From NCBI RefSeq assembly GCF_004916975.1, contig NZ_STGQ01000001.1, forward strand, positions 1,450,993 through 1,514,992: 64,000 nucleotides of DNA, given 5' to 3'. The translations under genes and the position numbers were made by a program. Under the pieces are notes generated by a model, which worked only from the letters and a program-made list of their open reading frames with translations, searched no databases and was not told the DNA's origin. Of this stretch, positions 43,217 through 51,709 are shown in pieces. This stretch comes from Paenibacillus dokdonensis. Its GTDB lineage: Bacteria > Bacillota > Bacilli > Paenibacillales > Paenibacillaceae. The stretch's first letter is position 1. Each line of letters starts with the position of its first letter.

Positions 43217-43783
43217 ATGGAGGATAAAAAGATTGTAGGCGTGTTCGAAACAGAGCAGGAGGCTTCCCGTGCTATTGAAGGCTTGCAGCGCTATGGCTTT
43301 CCATCCAAGGATATTTCTGTGATTACGAAGGATCGTGAAGATTTGGAGTCCATTACCGAGGATACGGGGACAAAGGCACCTGAAGGGGTTGCGGCAGGTG
43401 TTGCTACGGGCGGTATGCTGGGAGGCATCACAGGATTGCTTGCAGGTATCGGAGCACTGGCGATTCCGGGTATTGGTCCAATTCTTGCAGCAGGCCCGAT
43501 TGCAGCTACACTGGCTGGTCTGGCTGTAGGTGCCGGAGCCGGCGGTATGGTAGGTGGCTTGATCGGTCTTGGAATTCCAGAGGATGAAGCCAAGGATTAC
43601 GAAAATTATGTAGACCATGGCAAAATTCTGGTTATAGTAAATGCCGAAGAGAGAGACAATGAAATTTATGATATTTTCAGGGAAAACCGCTCGTTGAATG
43701 AAGAGCGATATAATAATGATCTGGGGCTGATTACCGATGACACGACGAGAATCATAAACGATGATGAACCCAAGCCTCATTGA
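43217..43783 (+). CDS. General stress protein (YflT/GSP17M-like) with glycine-rich core
   Basis: 188 residues. The N-terminus (KKIVGVFETEQEASRAIEGL) matches the GSP17M/YflT domain; the middle (~60-125) is a Gly/Ala hydrophobic stretch able to span the membrane twice; the end is acidic. ATG 43217 is preferred because GGAGGAAAAGG lies right before it. Probably stress-induced through the sigma-B-like promoter upstream. Confidence 0.85.
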   Translation: MEDKKIVGVFETEQEASRAIEGLQRYGFPSKDISVITKDREDLESITEDTGTKAPEGVAAGVATGGMLGGITGLLAGIGALAIPGIGPILAAGPIAATLAGLAVGAGAGGMVGGLIGLGIPEDEAKDYENYVDHGKILVIVNAEERDNEIYDIFRENRSLNEERYNNDLGLITDDTTRIINDDEPKPH

Positions 43784-43789
43784 TATATA

Positions 43790-43835
43790 AAATAAAACCG
43801 GCAGCTGCACACAGCAGGTCCGGTTTTATTTTTTC
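43790..43835. terminator. Terminator between convergent genes
   Basis: AAATAAAACCGG and CCGGTTTTATTT arms with a 16-base GC-containing loop, T-run on both strands. Confidence 0.85.
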
Positions 43836-44125
43836 TGAATCATGCGCGGAGCCTTATATGCCCATTTCAAATCTCTGCCCAATTGCTCCCAAATATCTTC
43901 AGCCAGCCAATCTTTAATCAAACCCAGCTGAAGCAGATGCTGCTCAAGCTGGATGGACAGTTTGATCTGCAGTATCATTTCATTCATTAAATTCTCTTCG
44001 GTGGAAGCCTTGAGACAATCCAGAAGCAGTCCCATGCGCTGTCGGTTATCCTGCAGCAGGTCCTCCGCTATGAATTGATCGTTAAATGCTTTGAAGCCGA
44101 GCAGACTCTCCACAACGGGGTTCAA
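43826..44125 (-). CDS. Hypothetical helical protein, 99 residues
   Basis: All-helical small protein (starts MNPVVESLLGFKAFNDQFIA; several Leu/Gln-rich helices). TTG start after GGAGGTGAGG. Second gene of a two-gene minus-strand operon, 27 bases after the partner. It has the look of small spore-coat CotF-like bundles, but this is only a resemblance. Confidence 0.65.
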   Translation of the reverse strand: MNPVVESLLGFKAFNDQFIAEDLLQDNRQRMGLLLDCLKASTEENLMNEMILQIKLSIQLEQHLLQLGLIKDWLAEDIWEQLGRDLKWAYKAPRMIQKK

Positions 44126-44152
44126 TTACCTCACCTCCGGTGATTGTTCAAG

Positions 44153-44374
44153 TCAAGGAATTACAGAATCGAACCGGTCATGCAGCAGCTGAAGTATATG
44201 TTTATTCATGGCCATGCTTTGAGCTATCAGATCCATCAGTTCCGGGTAGGAGACCAGTTGAACAAAAGTTCCGGATTTGATGATCTGCAGAGTTTCATGT
44301 CTGAGGAGTGCTTGCCATGCCAATAAATCAGCGGCATCCAGGATTTTGCCGGATTCGGGTGGCAGTGTATCCAT
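44153..44374 (-). CDS. Hypothetical helical protein, 73 residues
   Basis: Begins MDTLPPESGKILDAADLLAW; two or three helices. ATG with GGAG 7 bases upstream. First gene of the small operon with the 99-residue protein. Possibly spore-coat related; family not recognised. Confidence 0.6.
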   Translation of the reverse strand: MDTLPPESGKILDAADLLAWQALLRHETLQIIKSGTFVQLVSYPELMDLIAQSMAMNKHILQLLHDRFDSVIP

Positions 44375-44455
44375 AAAAGGGCTCCATTCTTTTCGGCTTA
44401 GTATAAACGGTAGGGATGCGGTCTATCCTCAGATAAAATAAAATTATAAAAAAGG

Positions 44456-44496
44456 TTGACTATAATCTGAAAATGATATATCTTTAAATCAAGATA
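44456..44496 (+). promoter_or_regulatory. Promoter and MarR/MhqR-like operator of doxX-pirin operon
   Basis: TTGACT (44456-44461) is followed 17 bases on by TATCTT-TAAATC-AAGATA (44479-44496), a perfect inverted repeat resembling the B. subtilis MhqR box (TATCTCGAATTCRAGATA). A related imperfect copy (TATCTTAAATCAAAGA) lies at 44569-44584. Between them a micro-frame of 7 codons (44524-44547) has a strong AGGAGAGGG site; its meaning is unclear. Confidence 0.5.
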
Positions 44497-44624
44497 AAAA
44501 CACCGAGCACAGGAGAGGGATTACATGTTACGACTAACGAAATATTAGCTGAATTTTTTTTGGCTTATATATCTTAAATCAAAGAAAAGTAAAATTAAGA
44601 ATAATAAAAATGGAGGAATATAAA

Positions 44625-45011
44625 ATGGTAGCATGGGGTTTACTGATTATCAGATTAATTGTTGGGTTGACGTTTGCAGGACATGGGGCACAGAAATTAT
44701 TTGGATGGTTTGGTGGTCCAGGCCTTAAGGGAACGGCCGGCTGGCTTGGTTCCATGAATGTTAAGCCTGCGCTACCAACAGCGATCGTTACGGGTTTGTT
44801 TGAGCTTCTGGGCGGGCTGCTCTTCGCAGCTGGCGTGTGGACGCCTGTTGCGGCAATCATGATTGCATTGACGATGATTGGGGCCATTGTGACAGTCCAT
44901 GGTAGAAACGGCTTCTGGGCTACAGCGAATGGCTTTGAATATAACCTGATTCTGATTGCTGTTGTTGTAGGTGTGGCATTAACCGGCCCTGGAGCGTATC
45001 ACTTGTTTTAA
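44625..45011 (+). CDS. DoxX-family membrane protein
   Basis: 128 residues, four TM helices; RLIVGLTFAGHGAQKLFGWF is the DoxX signature. ATG 44625 with TGGAGGAAT upstream. In Bacillus the DoxX protein CatD belongs to a quinone/catechol stress regulon; the upstream MhqR-like operator and pirin neighbour support a similar role here. Confidence 0.9.
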   Translation: MVAWGLLIIRLIVGLTFAGHGAQKLFGWFGGPGLKGTAGWLGSMNVKPALPTAIVTGLFELLGGLLFAAGVWTPVAAIMIALTMIGAIVTVHGRNGFWATANGFEYNLILIAVVVGVALTGPGAYHLF

Positions 45012-45052
45012 TCGTAACCATTCCGTCTAATCAGTATAAGGAGGGTTTACCT

Positions 45053-45823
45053 ATGAAAATGCGTTTATATACACCAGCAATGCAGGGCAAAGGAATTTTC
45101 GACGGTGGTAAAATTACGGAACAAAAGCCCATTGGATTTCCGGGAGAAGGCTCAGTGATCAACCGAGTCGGTCCTTTGTTTTATTGGGCATGGGCACATA
45201 CTCCTGAGGAAGGCTATATTCCACTCCATCCCCATTACAGCTTCGAGATCATGACGTATGTGCTGAAGGGCAAAGCCGAGCATGGGGATTCCCTCGGAAC
45301 TCGCAGCACCGTGGGCGAGGGTGGAGCTCAGGTCATCAAAGCCGGTAGCGGCGTAAGCCATGAGGAACGTTTTTTTGGCCCGGATATGGAAGCTTTTCAA
45401 ATCTGGTTTGAGCCAGATCTGCAATCAGAAGCCAAGAAGAAACCTGCGTACGAGCAGTATGAGCATGACGAGTTTCCGATTGAAGAGCAGGAGGGCTGGA
45501 GCGTAAAGCAGATCCTAGGCGATGCTTCCCCTATTCATCTGACCTCCGAAGCACGGATGTGGGATATTGAACTCATGCCGCAGCAAAAATTCAGTCAACC
45601 GCTGACCAAAGGCAAAGCTTTGGCTGCACTTGCAGTAAGTGGAGAAGGAAGCTGGAAGTCAGGCGAAGGACATCATGAAGCCTTTCATGAGCGGGACTTT
45701 ATGCTTCTCTCTACGGACGAGGACGAAGAGTTATTGCTGCAGGCAGGAGATGAATCTGTCCGGATTTTCCTGATTGAAGTTCCTGAACGGGTAAACTATG
45801 GGCTCATCCCCAAAAAATATTAA
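45053..45823 (+). CDS. Pirin-family bicupin protein
   Basis: 256 residues. N-terminal cupin with the pirin metal ligands (HPHYSFEIMTYVLKGKAEH; GSGVSHEE), C-terminal cupin degenerate. Some pirins are quercetin 2,3-dioxygenases. 41 bases after doxX, AAGGAGGG before the ATG: one operon, probably responding to quinone-like or electrophilic compounds. Confidence 0.9.
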   Translation: MKMRLYTPAMQGKGIFDGGKITEQKPIGFPGEGSVINRVGPLFYWAWAHTPEEGYIPLHPHYSFEIMTYVLKGKAEHGDSLGTRSTVGEGGAQVIKAGSGVSHEERFFGPDMEAFQIWFEPDLQSEAKKKPAYEQYEHDEFPIEEQEGWSVKQILGDASPIHLTSEARMWDIELMPQQKFSQPLTKGKALAALAVSGEGSWKSGEGHHEAFHERDFMLLSTDEDEELLLQAGDESVRIFLIEVPERVNYGLIPKKY

Positions 45824-45835
45824 AAACATTTGTCA

Positions 45836-45882
45836 AAAGAGCGCGTCAGATGATATATTCTGGCTGGCGCTCTTTTTTTGTT
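45836..45882 (+). terminator. Terminator after pirin gene
   Basis: AAAAGAGCGC-GTCAG ... CTGG-CGCTCTTTTTTT stem with long T-run. Confidence 0.8.
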
Positions 45883-45948
45883 TTTGTTTAGGCGAAAGCA
45901 TGGGAGTTTATATTTTTATGAGCTATTTTGCAGGACAGGAGTGAGGTT

Positions 45949-47145
45949 ATGCCGAAAAAAGCCAGAATTCGAGAAATAGAACTGCTTCGCGGGCTAGCCT
46001 TTCTGGCCGTAGCGCTCCAGCATGCGATTGCCCACTATTCCGTAGTGGCTGGCGTTAAAATGGAAGATGGGGTCATCATGACGGTTTTACTGATGGCCGC
46101 CAAATTTGCCGTGCCCGTGTTTATTTTTATTACTGGGCTGGTTCTCTTTTATAATTATGACGGGCAGATCAATTATTTTTCTTTTGTTCGCAAACGTTTT
46201 ATGGATATCCTAGTTCCCTATATACTATGGTCCGCTATATATTTCCTGGTAAGCCCCATATGGAATGTGCATCAGCTTAGCAAATGGGTTAATATGCTTT
46301 TCACCGGCAAAAACAGTTATCATCTCTGGTATATCGTTATGATTTTTCAGTTTTACCTTCTGTTTCCTCTGTTCCGGTACTTCATGCGAAAATGCACGCA
46401 ATGGCTTCCTTATAAATGGCGCCCAGCGGCACTCGCTGCTGCAGGACTTCTCTGTCTGCTGCTGTTGGAAAATCTATTTCGGATCAGTGATGCCATGACG
46501 CGGGTAAATCTGCCTTTTCTTACGCCATTTTTCACGAAGTACGCGGACCGGAATTTCCTGTATTTCATGATTTATTTTATTCTTGGCGCTGCAGCCGGTA
46601 TGCACCCGGATCGTTGGAAGCATTGGCTGGAAAAAGGAAAGGTGATGTATTGGACTGCTTTTATAGGCTTGTTTGGATATTACACGTATATTACCGTTCG
46701 AAGCTTTGGTTCCGGTTCGGAAGCCGGGCTTCATATTACGTTTAACCAGCTTAATTTGCTAAGACCGCTGATCACCGTGTTTCTCGTCAGTTCCATTTTC
46801 GTATTCTACGAGTGGTCGCAAAGAAGAACCCGGCAATCGGGACCTGCTGGGCTGGATCTCATGAACACGCTTGGGAGATATTCGTATGGAGCCTATCTAG
46901 CGCATGCATTGATGCTTAGACAGAGCTACAAGATCGACGAATGGCTGTTCGGAGGCTGGAATGTGACGCTGCGGATGGTGATGACCTTCCTGATCTGCAT
47001 CATTTTATCCTATGGATTAACGATAGCGATGTCTTATCTTCCTTTTGGAAAATGGACGGTTGGGGTCTCCTCGCTTCCTAAAAAGCAACGGCGTTACGTC
47101 CCCAATCAGGGACAAACCCCCGTGCGTTCAGTGGACGGAAGCTGA
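45949..47145 (+). CDS. Acyltransferase_3 family membrane protein
   Basis: 398 residues, about ten TM helices, starting RIREIELLRGLAFLAVALQH, the acyltransferase-3 opening; the conserved HxxxLWYI-type loop appears as SYHLWYIVMIF. Such enzymes O-acetylate wall or extracellular polysaccharides. There is no extracellular SGNH domain as in OatA. ATG at 45949 after AGGAGTGAGG. Confidence 0.88.
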   Translation: MPKKARIREIELLRGLAFLAVALQHAIAHYSVVAGVKMEDGVIMTVLLMAAKFAVPVFIFITGLVLFYNYDGQINYFSFVRKRFMDILVPYILWSAIYFLVSPIWNVHQLSKWVNMLFTGKNSYHLWYIVMIFQFYLLFPLFRYFMRKCTQWLPYKWRPAALAAAGLLCLLLLENLFRISDAMTRVNLPFLTPFFTKYADRNFLYFMIYFILGAAAGMHPDRWKHWLEKGKVMYWTAFIGLFGYYTYITVRSFGSGSEAGLHITFNQLNLLRPLITVFLVSSIFVFYEWSQRRTRQSGPAGLDLMNTLGRYSYGAYLAHALMLRQSYKIDEWLFGGWNVTLRMVMTFLICIILSYGLTIAMSYLPFGKWTVGVSSLPKKQRRYVPNQGQTPVRSVDGS

Positions 47146-47162
47146 TTGTTTTCAAATGATAA

Positions 47163-47200
47163 AATAACCTGCTCAGTAAGGCTGAGGCGGGTTATTTTTT
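47163..47200 (+). terminator. Terminator after acyltransferase gene
   Basis: AATAACCTGCTCAG and CTGAGGCGGGTTATT stem, then T-run. Confidence 0.85.
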
Positions 47201-47375
47201 TATTGCTTACAATATTATTTCAACACCTGAAAAATTCATAATAGGAAACCCATCCTATCTGATCCACTACCTGCGAACATGACTTTTACCGTCCTTATAT
47301 TACCTATCAAGGTCTAAAAAATGTCTTTCGACCTATTTTTGAATCACTACAGACCGTATTCGATGTAAGGTGAAA

Positions 47376-47387
47376 ATAACATGTTAT
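47376..47387. repeat. Palindrome upstream of the RTP homologue
   Basis: ATAACATGTTAT, a perfect 12-base palindrome 75 bases before the start and just upstream of TATAAT-like sequence (GTTTATAATGG). Possible autoregulatory site. The remaining 47205-47375 has AGGTC/GACCT arms (47314-47339) around an AT-rich stretch but no clear match to a Bacillus Ter site. Confidence 0.35.
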
Positions 47388-47461
47388 GCAATATGGAAAA
47401 TAGTCGTTTATAATGGATTTGAATTGGTTAATGAAGGAAAAGAAGCAAAGGGGGAAACGGT

Positions 47462-47821
47462 GTGGCTTTTATGATCGCCCAGCGTGCTTTTATTAAAACG
47501 TATTTGATTACGATGGTTGAACAACATCGGGGATACGGGTATCAAATGCTGGAGGAGATGAGACAGGAATTTAAAAGCTACGGTTATTCTCCCCCGCAAA
47601 GTGAAATATACCGGGCGCTGCATGAGCTGGTTCAGGAAGGGGTATTTTACCGGACCAAACAGCTGAAGGGAAATGATCCACGTGTGGATTTTCAGGAGAT
47701 TGTGCTGTACCACTTTACCCAAGACGGTCCTGAGAAGGCCAAGCTGTACAAGAAGCAGGTCAAAACGGATTTGGATCGCTGTCTCGGCATGCTGAACAAG
47801 GCGGTCAAGGATAATTATTAA
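47462..47821 (+). CDS. rtp: Replication terminator protein (RTP) homologue
   Basis: 119-residue winged-helix protein. From memory of B. subtilis RTP the match is extensive: QRAFIKTYLITMVEQ against QRAFLKLYMITMTEQ, EIYRALHELVQEG against EVYRSLHELLDDG, then EIVLYHF and KAKLYKKQVKTDLDRC close to EVVLYQF and AAKLYKKQLKVELDRC. In B. subtilis RTP dimers bind Ter sites and stop replication forks. GTG start with AAAGGGGG 7 bases upstream. The gene overlaps nothing and precedes a dehydrogenase. Whether it stops forks here or acts as a PadR-like repressor is open. Confidence 0.8.
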   Translation: MAFMIAQRAFIKTYLITMVEQHRGYGYQMLEEMRQEFKSYGYSPPQSEIYRALHELVQEGVFYRTKQLKGNDPRVDFQEIVLYHFTQDGPEKAKLYKKQVKTDLDRCLGMLNKAVKDNY

Positions 47822-47856
47822 CAGGTTAGCGAAAAGCTGAAGGAGGAGAAGGAGAG

Positions 47857-48870
47857 ATGGAAAAGAAACTTCGCTGGGGAATACTCGGCACGGCCAGCAT
47901 TGCGCAAACTGCTTTTATACCTGGAGTTCAGGATTCTAGAAAATGCATCGTTCAGGCCATCGCAAGTCGTCAGCCGCAGAAGGCTGCAGAGGCAGCGGAG
48001 AAATTCAATATTCCGGCCTCCTACGGCAGCTATGAGGATCTTCTCCAGGATCCTGAGGTAGATGCGGTATATATTCCGCTTCCGAACCATTTGCACAAGG
48101 AATGGACGCTTAAAGCGGCTCAGGCGGGCAAGCATGTGTTATGTGAGAAGCCTGTGGCGCTGAACGCCGCTGAGGCTGCAGAAATGGCTGCAGCTTGCAG
48201 CAAGGCAGGAGTGATCTTCGCTGAAGCATTCATGTATCGATACCATCCCAAGCACCGCCGGATTCAAGAGATTGTGGAAAGCGGGGAGATTGGTACCATA
48301 AGGGCCATTCATGGCTGCTTTACTTATAATGATCTGAAAGATAAAAGGAATGTAAGATATCAGAAGCATATGGGTGGGGGCTCCATCTATGATGTAGGCT
48401 GCTATCCCATTTCAGCCGCGCGGATGATTCTCGGCCAGGAGCCGCTTGCTGCAGCAGTACTTGCTTCATTTTCCTCGGAGCATGAGATTGACCTGATGGC
48501 CTCAGGTGTTATTGAATTCCCGGATGATGTTGCACTCACGTTCGATTGCGGTATGTCTGCATCTCCGCGCTGCGAGCTGCAAGTGCTCGGCAGCAAAGGG
48601 CGAATTGAACTGCCGCTGGCTTTCGGCTGGGAGCATGACGAAGAACCGCCGCAGCTGATCGTATACGAGGGGGACACTAGGAGGGAAGAGCGCCTGGGTG
48701 TCTTCAATTCCTTTGCACTCGAAGCAGATGCTTTTGCCGCCGCGGTGCTGGAAGATGAAATGCTGCCATTCGGTCCGGATGATGCCGTGAGCAACATGAA
48801 GGTCATTGATGCCTGCATGAAGGCTGCTAAGGAAAAGACTTGGGTACCTATTGAAGCAGATCGGGCATAG
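47857..48870 (+). CDS. Gfo/Idh/MocA-family oxidoreductase
   Basis: 337 residues. NAD(P)-binding GILGTASIA, the EKP motif (LCEKPVAL) with catalytic Lys, and the C-terminal beta-sheet domain (GGGSIYDVGCYPI). Acts on a sugar or cyclitol in related enzymes (for example xylose dehydrogenase); substrate unknown. AAGGAGGAG before the ATG, 35 bases after rtp, so the two may be co-transcribed. Confidence 0.9.
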   Translation: MEKKLRWGILGTASIAQTAFIPGVQDSRKCIVQAIASRQPQKAAEAAEKFNIPASYGSYEDLLQDPEVDAVYIPLPNHLHKEWTLKAAQAGKHVLCEKPVALNAAEAAEMAAACSKAGVIFAEAFMYRYHPKHRRIQEIVESGEIGTIRAIHGCFTYNDLKDKRNVRYQKHMGGGSIYDVGCYPISAARMILGQEPLAAAVLASFSSEHEIDLMASGVIEFPDDVALTFDCGMSASPRCELQVLGSKGRIELPLAFGWEHDEEPPQLIVYEGDTRREERLGVFNSFALEADAFAAAVLEDEMLPFGPDDAVSNMKVIDACMKAAKEKTWVPIEADRA

Positions 48871-48880
48871 CATATATAAA

Positions 48881-48922
48881 AGAAACCCTCGACTCTCATG
48901 ATGAGAATCGGGGGTTTCTTGT
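48881..48922. terminator. Bidirectional terminator
   Basis: AAGAAACCCTCGACTCTCAT and ATGAGAATCGGGGGTTTCTT arms, convergent genes on both sides. Confidence 0.85.
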
Positions 48923-48934
48923 GAGCCAGGATCG

Positions 48935-49504
48935 TTACATACCATCATCATAATCCTCGATATCACGTTTGGCAGCCATAGCCGGGGAATTGGAGGTGCC
49001 GTATTCTTTAACGGATTTCCAAGCATCTGCGTCATCAAAACGACGGTCATGCTCTTGACGGCCCTCGCCTGCTCCGGTTGGAGGTGGGGTGATGACCTGT
49101 TCTTCGACAGGACGGTCATTTCGCAGTGACTTTTCTGGTGTATCGTTGATGCAGTATGCAGTATAGGGAATAGCCTGCAGGCGTTCGAACGGGATATCCT
49201 GGCCGCACACCTCACAGACGCCATACGTTCCTTTTTCCATTTTCTTCAAAGCCTGATTGACCTGGTCCAGTTCATCATTCAGTGTATCATTGACCGCAAG
49301 GTCGCGTTCCCGCTCAAATACCTCTGTTCCCAGGTCCCCAGGGTGGTTATCCACGGTGGACAGGTCGCCTGTCGAGTCGGTTAAGGATTCGCCAAGAGCG
49401 GCATTTTCTTCTCCGTTTGCGGAAAAATGATGTTCCAGATCCTTCTTTTCTTCAAGTAGTGTATGTTGGAGCTCCTGGAGCTGAGCATTGCTTAAGTGGC
49501 TCAT
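48935..49504 (-). CDS. yteA: YteA-family TraR/DksA zinc-finger-like protein
   Basis: 189 residues: N-terminal coiled coil, then STVDNHPGDLGTEVFERERD (YteA signature) and a DksA-type zinc finger CEVCG ... AYCIND, in which the fourth Cys is replaced (CxxC then CxxD). The acidic tail is long. Bacillus YteA is sporulation-linked and of unknown role. Minus strand, stand-alone. Confidence 0.88.
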   Translation of the reverse strand: MSHLSNAQLQELQHTLLEEKKDLEHHFSANGEENAALGESLTDSTGDLSTVDNHPGDLGTEVFERERDLAVNDTLNDELDQVNQALKKMEKGTYGVCEVCGQDIPFERLQAIPYTAYCINDTPEKSLRNDRPVEEQVITPPPTGAGEGRQEHDRRFDDADAWKSVKEYGTSNSPAMAAKRDIEDYDDGM

Positions 49505-49613
49505 GAGTAAAACTCCCTTCAGTATGTTTTAAGATAAGTTTCTGTACTGTTTCCTTACCCTAAAGCACTGTGAGGCAATCACGGAAGCTATACAGGAGCA
49601 TTTTTCTCTACAT

Positions 49614-50543
49614 TTAAATCGTATATTCGTCTGCCATACGACAAGGGAATGTTCCATTTTCAATCTGAAGGGTCGGATGCTCGATCCCGAATCGTTCATG
49701 GAGCTCATGTGTTGCCTGTTGAATGATCTGATCATTGCTTCCGGGCTCACTGATCACCAGATGCACCGTCAGGGCAGTTTCCGTAGTACTCATACCCCAA
49801 ATATGAAGGTCGTGAACATCCGTCACGGAAGGAAGTGATGCCAGATAGCTCTTGATGGCCGCTGCATCAATTTCCGGAGGGACGCTGTCGAGAGCCATAT
49901 TGAGCGAGTCTTTTAGCAAATTCCATGTGCTGATAAAAATCACGACCACGATAAGCAGACTGACTACGGGATCAAGCCATTGCCAACCGGTAAACATAAT
50001 CACGACACCTGCGATGACTACTCCGAGCGAGACACCAGCGTCCGCTGCCATATGAAGGAAGGCACCGCGAACATTCAGATCGCCTTTTCTGCCGGAGAGA
50101 AAGAGCAGGGCTGTGCCGGCATTGATAGCGATACCTACGGCGGCTACCCATATGACGGTTGAACCGGTGACAGGCTCGGGATTCGCAAACCGTTGAATAG
50201 CTTCCCAGGCAATGATGAATATCGCAGCCAGCAGGAATATGGCGTTAAATAATGCCGCTAAAATAGACGAACGCCGATAACCGTAAGTTCTGCGCTCGGT
50301 AGGAAGCTTTTTGGAAAGAAGACTGGCAACCCATGCCAAAACAAGCGCAAGCACATCGCTCAAATTATGTCCTGCATCCGCCACCAGCGACAATGAATGA
50401 CTTAGATAACCATACACGGCTTCAACGATGACAAAAACCGTATTCAATATAATGCCGATCATAAAGGCGCTGTTATAGCTGGCAGGTCCATGTTGGTGAC
50501 TGTGACCTTCGTGTGAATGATTGTGAGCATGAGATGCTGACAT
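49614..50543 (-). CDS. czcD: CDF-family metal cation exporter (CzcD-like)
   Basis: 309 residues with a His-rich N-terminus (HAHNHSHEGHSHQHG), six TM helices, the metal-site pairs HNLSD (TM2) and HMAAD (TM5), and a C-terminal CDF domain. Exports Zn2+/Co2+/Cd2+ against protons or K+. ATG 50543 preceded by CAGGAGG. The promoter carries an ArsR/CzrA-like operator, so metal-induced expression is expected. Confidence 0.92.
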   Translation of the reverse strand: MSASHAHNHSHEGHSHQHGPASYNSAFMIGIILNTVFVIVEAVYGYLSHSLSLVADAGHNLSDVLALVLAWVASLLSKKLPTERRTYGYRRSSILAALFNAIFLLAAIFIIAWEAIQRFANPEPVTGSTVIWVAAVGIAINAGTALLFLSGRKGDLNVRGAFLHMAADAGVSLGVVIAGVVIMFTGWQWLDPVVSLLIVVVIFISTWNLLKDSLNMALDSVPPEIDAAAIKSYLASLPSVTDVHDLHIWGMSTTETALTVHLVISEPGSNDQIIQQATHELHERFGIEHPTLQIENGTFPCRMADEYTI

Positions 50544-50589
50544 GATAATGACCTCCTGTGAGATGTGAAAATGATTATTTTTAATTAAC

Positions 50590-50638
50590 ATATGAATATG
50601 TACTCATATAATAATAACACAATGCACTAATAAGTCAA
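50590..50638 (-). promoter_or_regulatory. Promoter and CzrA-like operator of the CDF exporter
   Basis: On the minus strand TTGACT (50638-50633), 16 bases, TATTAT (50616-50611). Directly downstream lies ATATGA-N8-TCATAT (50590-50609), an inverted repeat of the ArsR/SmtB metal-sensor type. Confidence 0.6.
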
Positions 50639-50803
50639 TGTCTGGAAAAAGACAAGTGGCAAGGCACGTTTTCTTTGGAACATCCTCCAAAAAATCGCGG
50701 AACCATTTTCATATTTACCCAGGTTGTGATATAAAAAATAAAGGGGATGTATATAATTAAATGATTACCCGTTCAAGTAGCAACCGATTTGGAGGTATTG
50801 GCA

Positions 50804-51181
50804 ATGGATGAACATATGCAGCGCCGACTGGATAAACAGAGAAAGCTGTTTAAGCAACTGGGTATACAATTGGATGCTCTCTCAATTCACGAGAAGGTGT
50901 TCAATACAAAGCTTAGAGGGTACGATCCGGAAGAGGTGGATTCCTACCTTGATGAAATTATTAGCGATTATGAACGTTTTTACGCGACCATCGCCGATTT
51001 GATGGATAAATGGCAGGAGCAGCAGATTGCAATGCGTGATATGAAGACAAGTTCCCGTCCCGAACCCGAGCGTTTCGCAATTGATCCGAAGCAAATTGAA
51101 GATATCGTACTTAAAATGGAGTACAATCTCAGACAACTCAAGACTAAGATTAGACCCGAACCTGATTTCTTCGTGGATTGA
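50804..51181 (+). CDS. DivIVA-domain protein
   Basis: 125 residues. FNTKLRGYDPEEVDSYLDEI is the DivIVA/GpsB-type N-terminal signature and is followed by a coiled coil (ISDYERFYATIADLMDKWQE) and a polar tail. ATG 50804 follows TTGGAGG. Size and layout are between GpsB and short DivIVA proteins; a role at the division site or pole is inferred. Confidence 0.85.
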   Translation: MDEHMQRRLDKQRKLFKQLGIQLDALSIHEKVFNTKLRGYDPEEVDSYLDEIISDYERFYATIADLMDKWQEQQIAMRDMKTSSRPEPERFAIDPKQIEDIVLKMEYNLRQLKTKIRPEPDFFVD

Positions 51182-51208
51182 TACAGCAGCCTACATATGA
51201 AATAACGG

Positions 51209-51249
51209 ACTCCTCCAGGAAAGCGCAAGCTTTTGTGGGGGAGTTTTGT
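51209..51249 (+). terminator. Terminator after the DivIVA-domain gene
   Basis: ACTCC-TCCAGG-AAAGC and GCTTT-TGTGGGG-GAGTTTTGTT arms. It marks the end of the higher-GC chromosomal stretch. Confidence 0.65.
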
Positions 51250-51417
51250 TATGTGGAGGGGAATGAAAGAGTGTAAGGGAGTGTTTGAGATGGTAAAATA
51301 AGGTTGTGAATAATATAAAACGTGGTAGATTGCGGTTTATCTCTCGGGTTCGTAGATACAATAACGTTATCTGAGTCACCTGAAATAATCATTATATATA
51401 GTGAAAGGATGAAAGAC

Positions 51418-51591
51418 ATGATTTTCCATTGGGCTACTGTGTTGTATCAACTAATATTCATTACCTTAATTTTTTTGTTTTTTTACAGCTTATTTAGATT
51501 TGTTCGAAAAATCATGATACATATTGACACAACTAAACAAACATTAGAAAGATTAGAAAATAAAATAGATTTGATAAACCGGAGAGATTAA
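51418..51591 (+). CDS. Small DUF4083-like membrane protein
   Basis: 57 residues: one hydrophobic helix (LYQLIFITLIFLFFYSLFRF), then a basic/coiled-coil tail (KQTLERLENKIDLINRRD). Layout matches DUF4083-type small proteins of Bacilli. GAAAGG precedes ATG 51418. Function unknown. Confidence 0.55.
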   Translation: MIFHWATVLYQLIFITLIFLFFYSLFRFVRKIMIHIDTTKQTLERLENKIDLINRRD

Positions 51592-51652
51592 TCATGATTA
51601 TGATAAGTTTGATGTTCCCTTTGGTCAATTAAGCCGCTTGAGCATTAGGAAT

Positions 51653-51671
51653 GCCGAACGATAGTTGCAGC
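51653..51671 (+). repeat. Intergenic repeat motif, copy 1
   Basis: GCCGAACGATAGTTGCAGC resembles GCCTAACAGATAATTAAAGC at 53714 (about 15 of 19 aligned positions). Both lie between small AT-rich genes of the accessory region. Confidence 0.3.
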
Positions 51672-51709
51672 TTCTATAACAACAAATTAAATCCGGGAGG
51701 AATATCTTT

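Noticed and set aside
47314..47350. Ter site for RTP
   Set aside because: The AGGTC/GACCT arms around an AT-rich core do not match the B. subtilis Ter consensus that I know.
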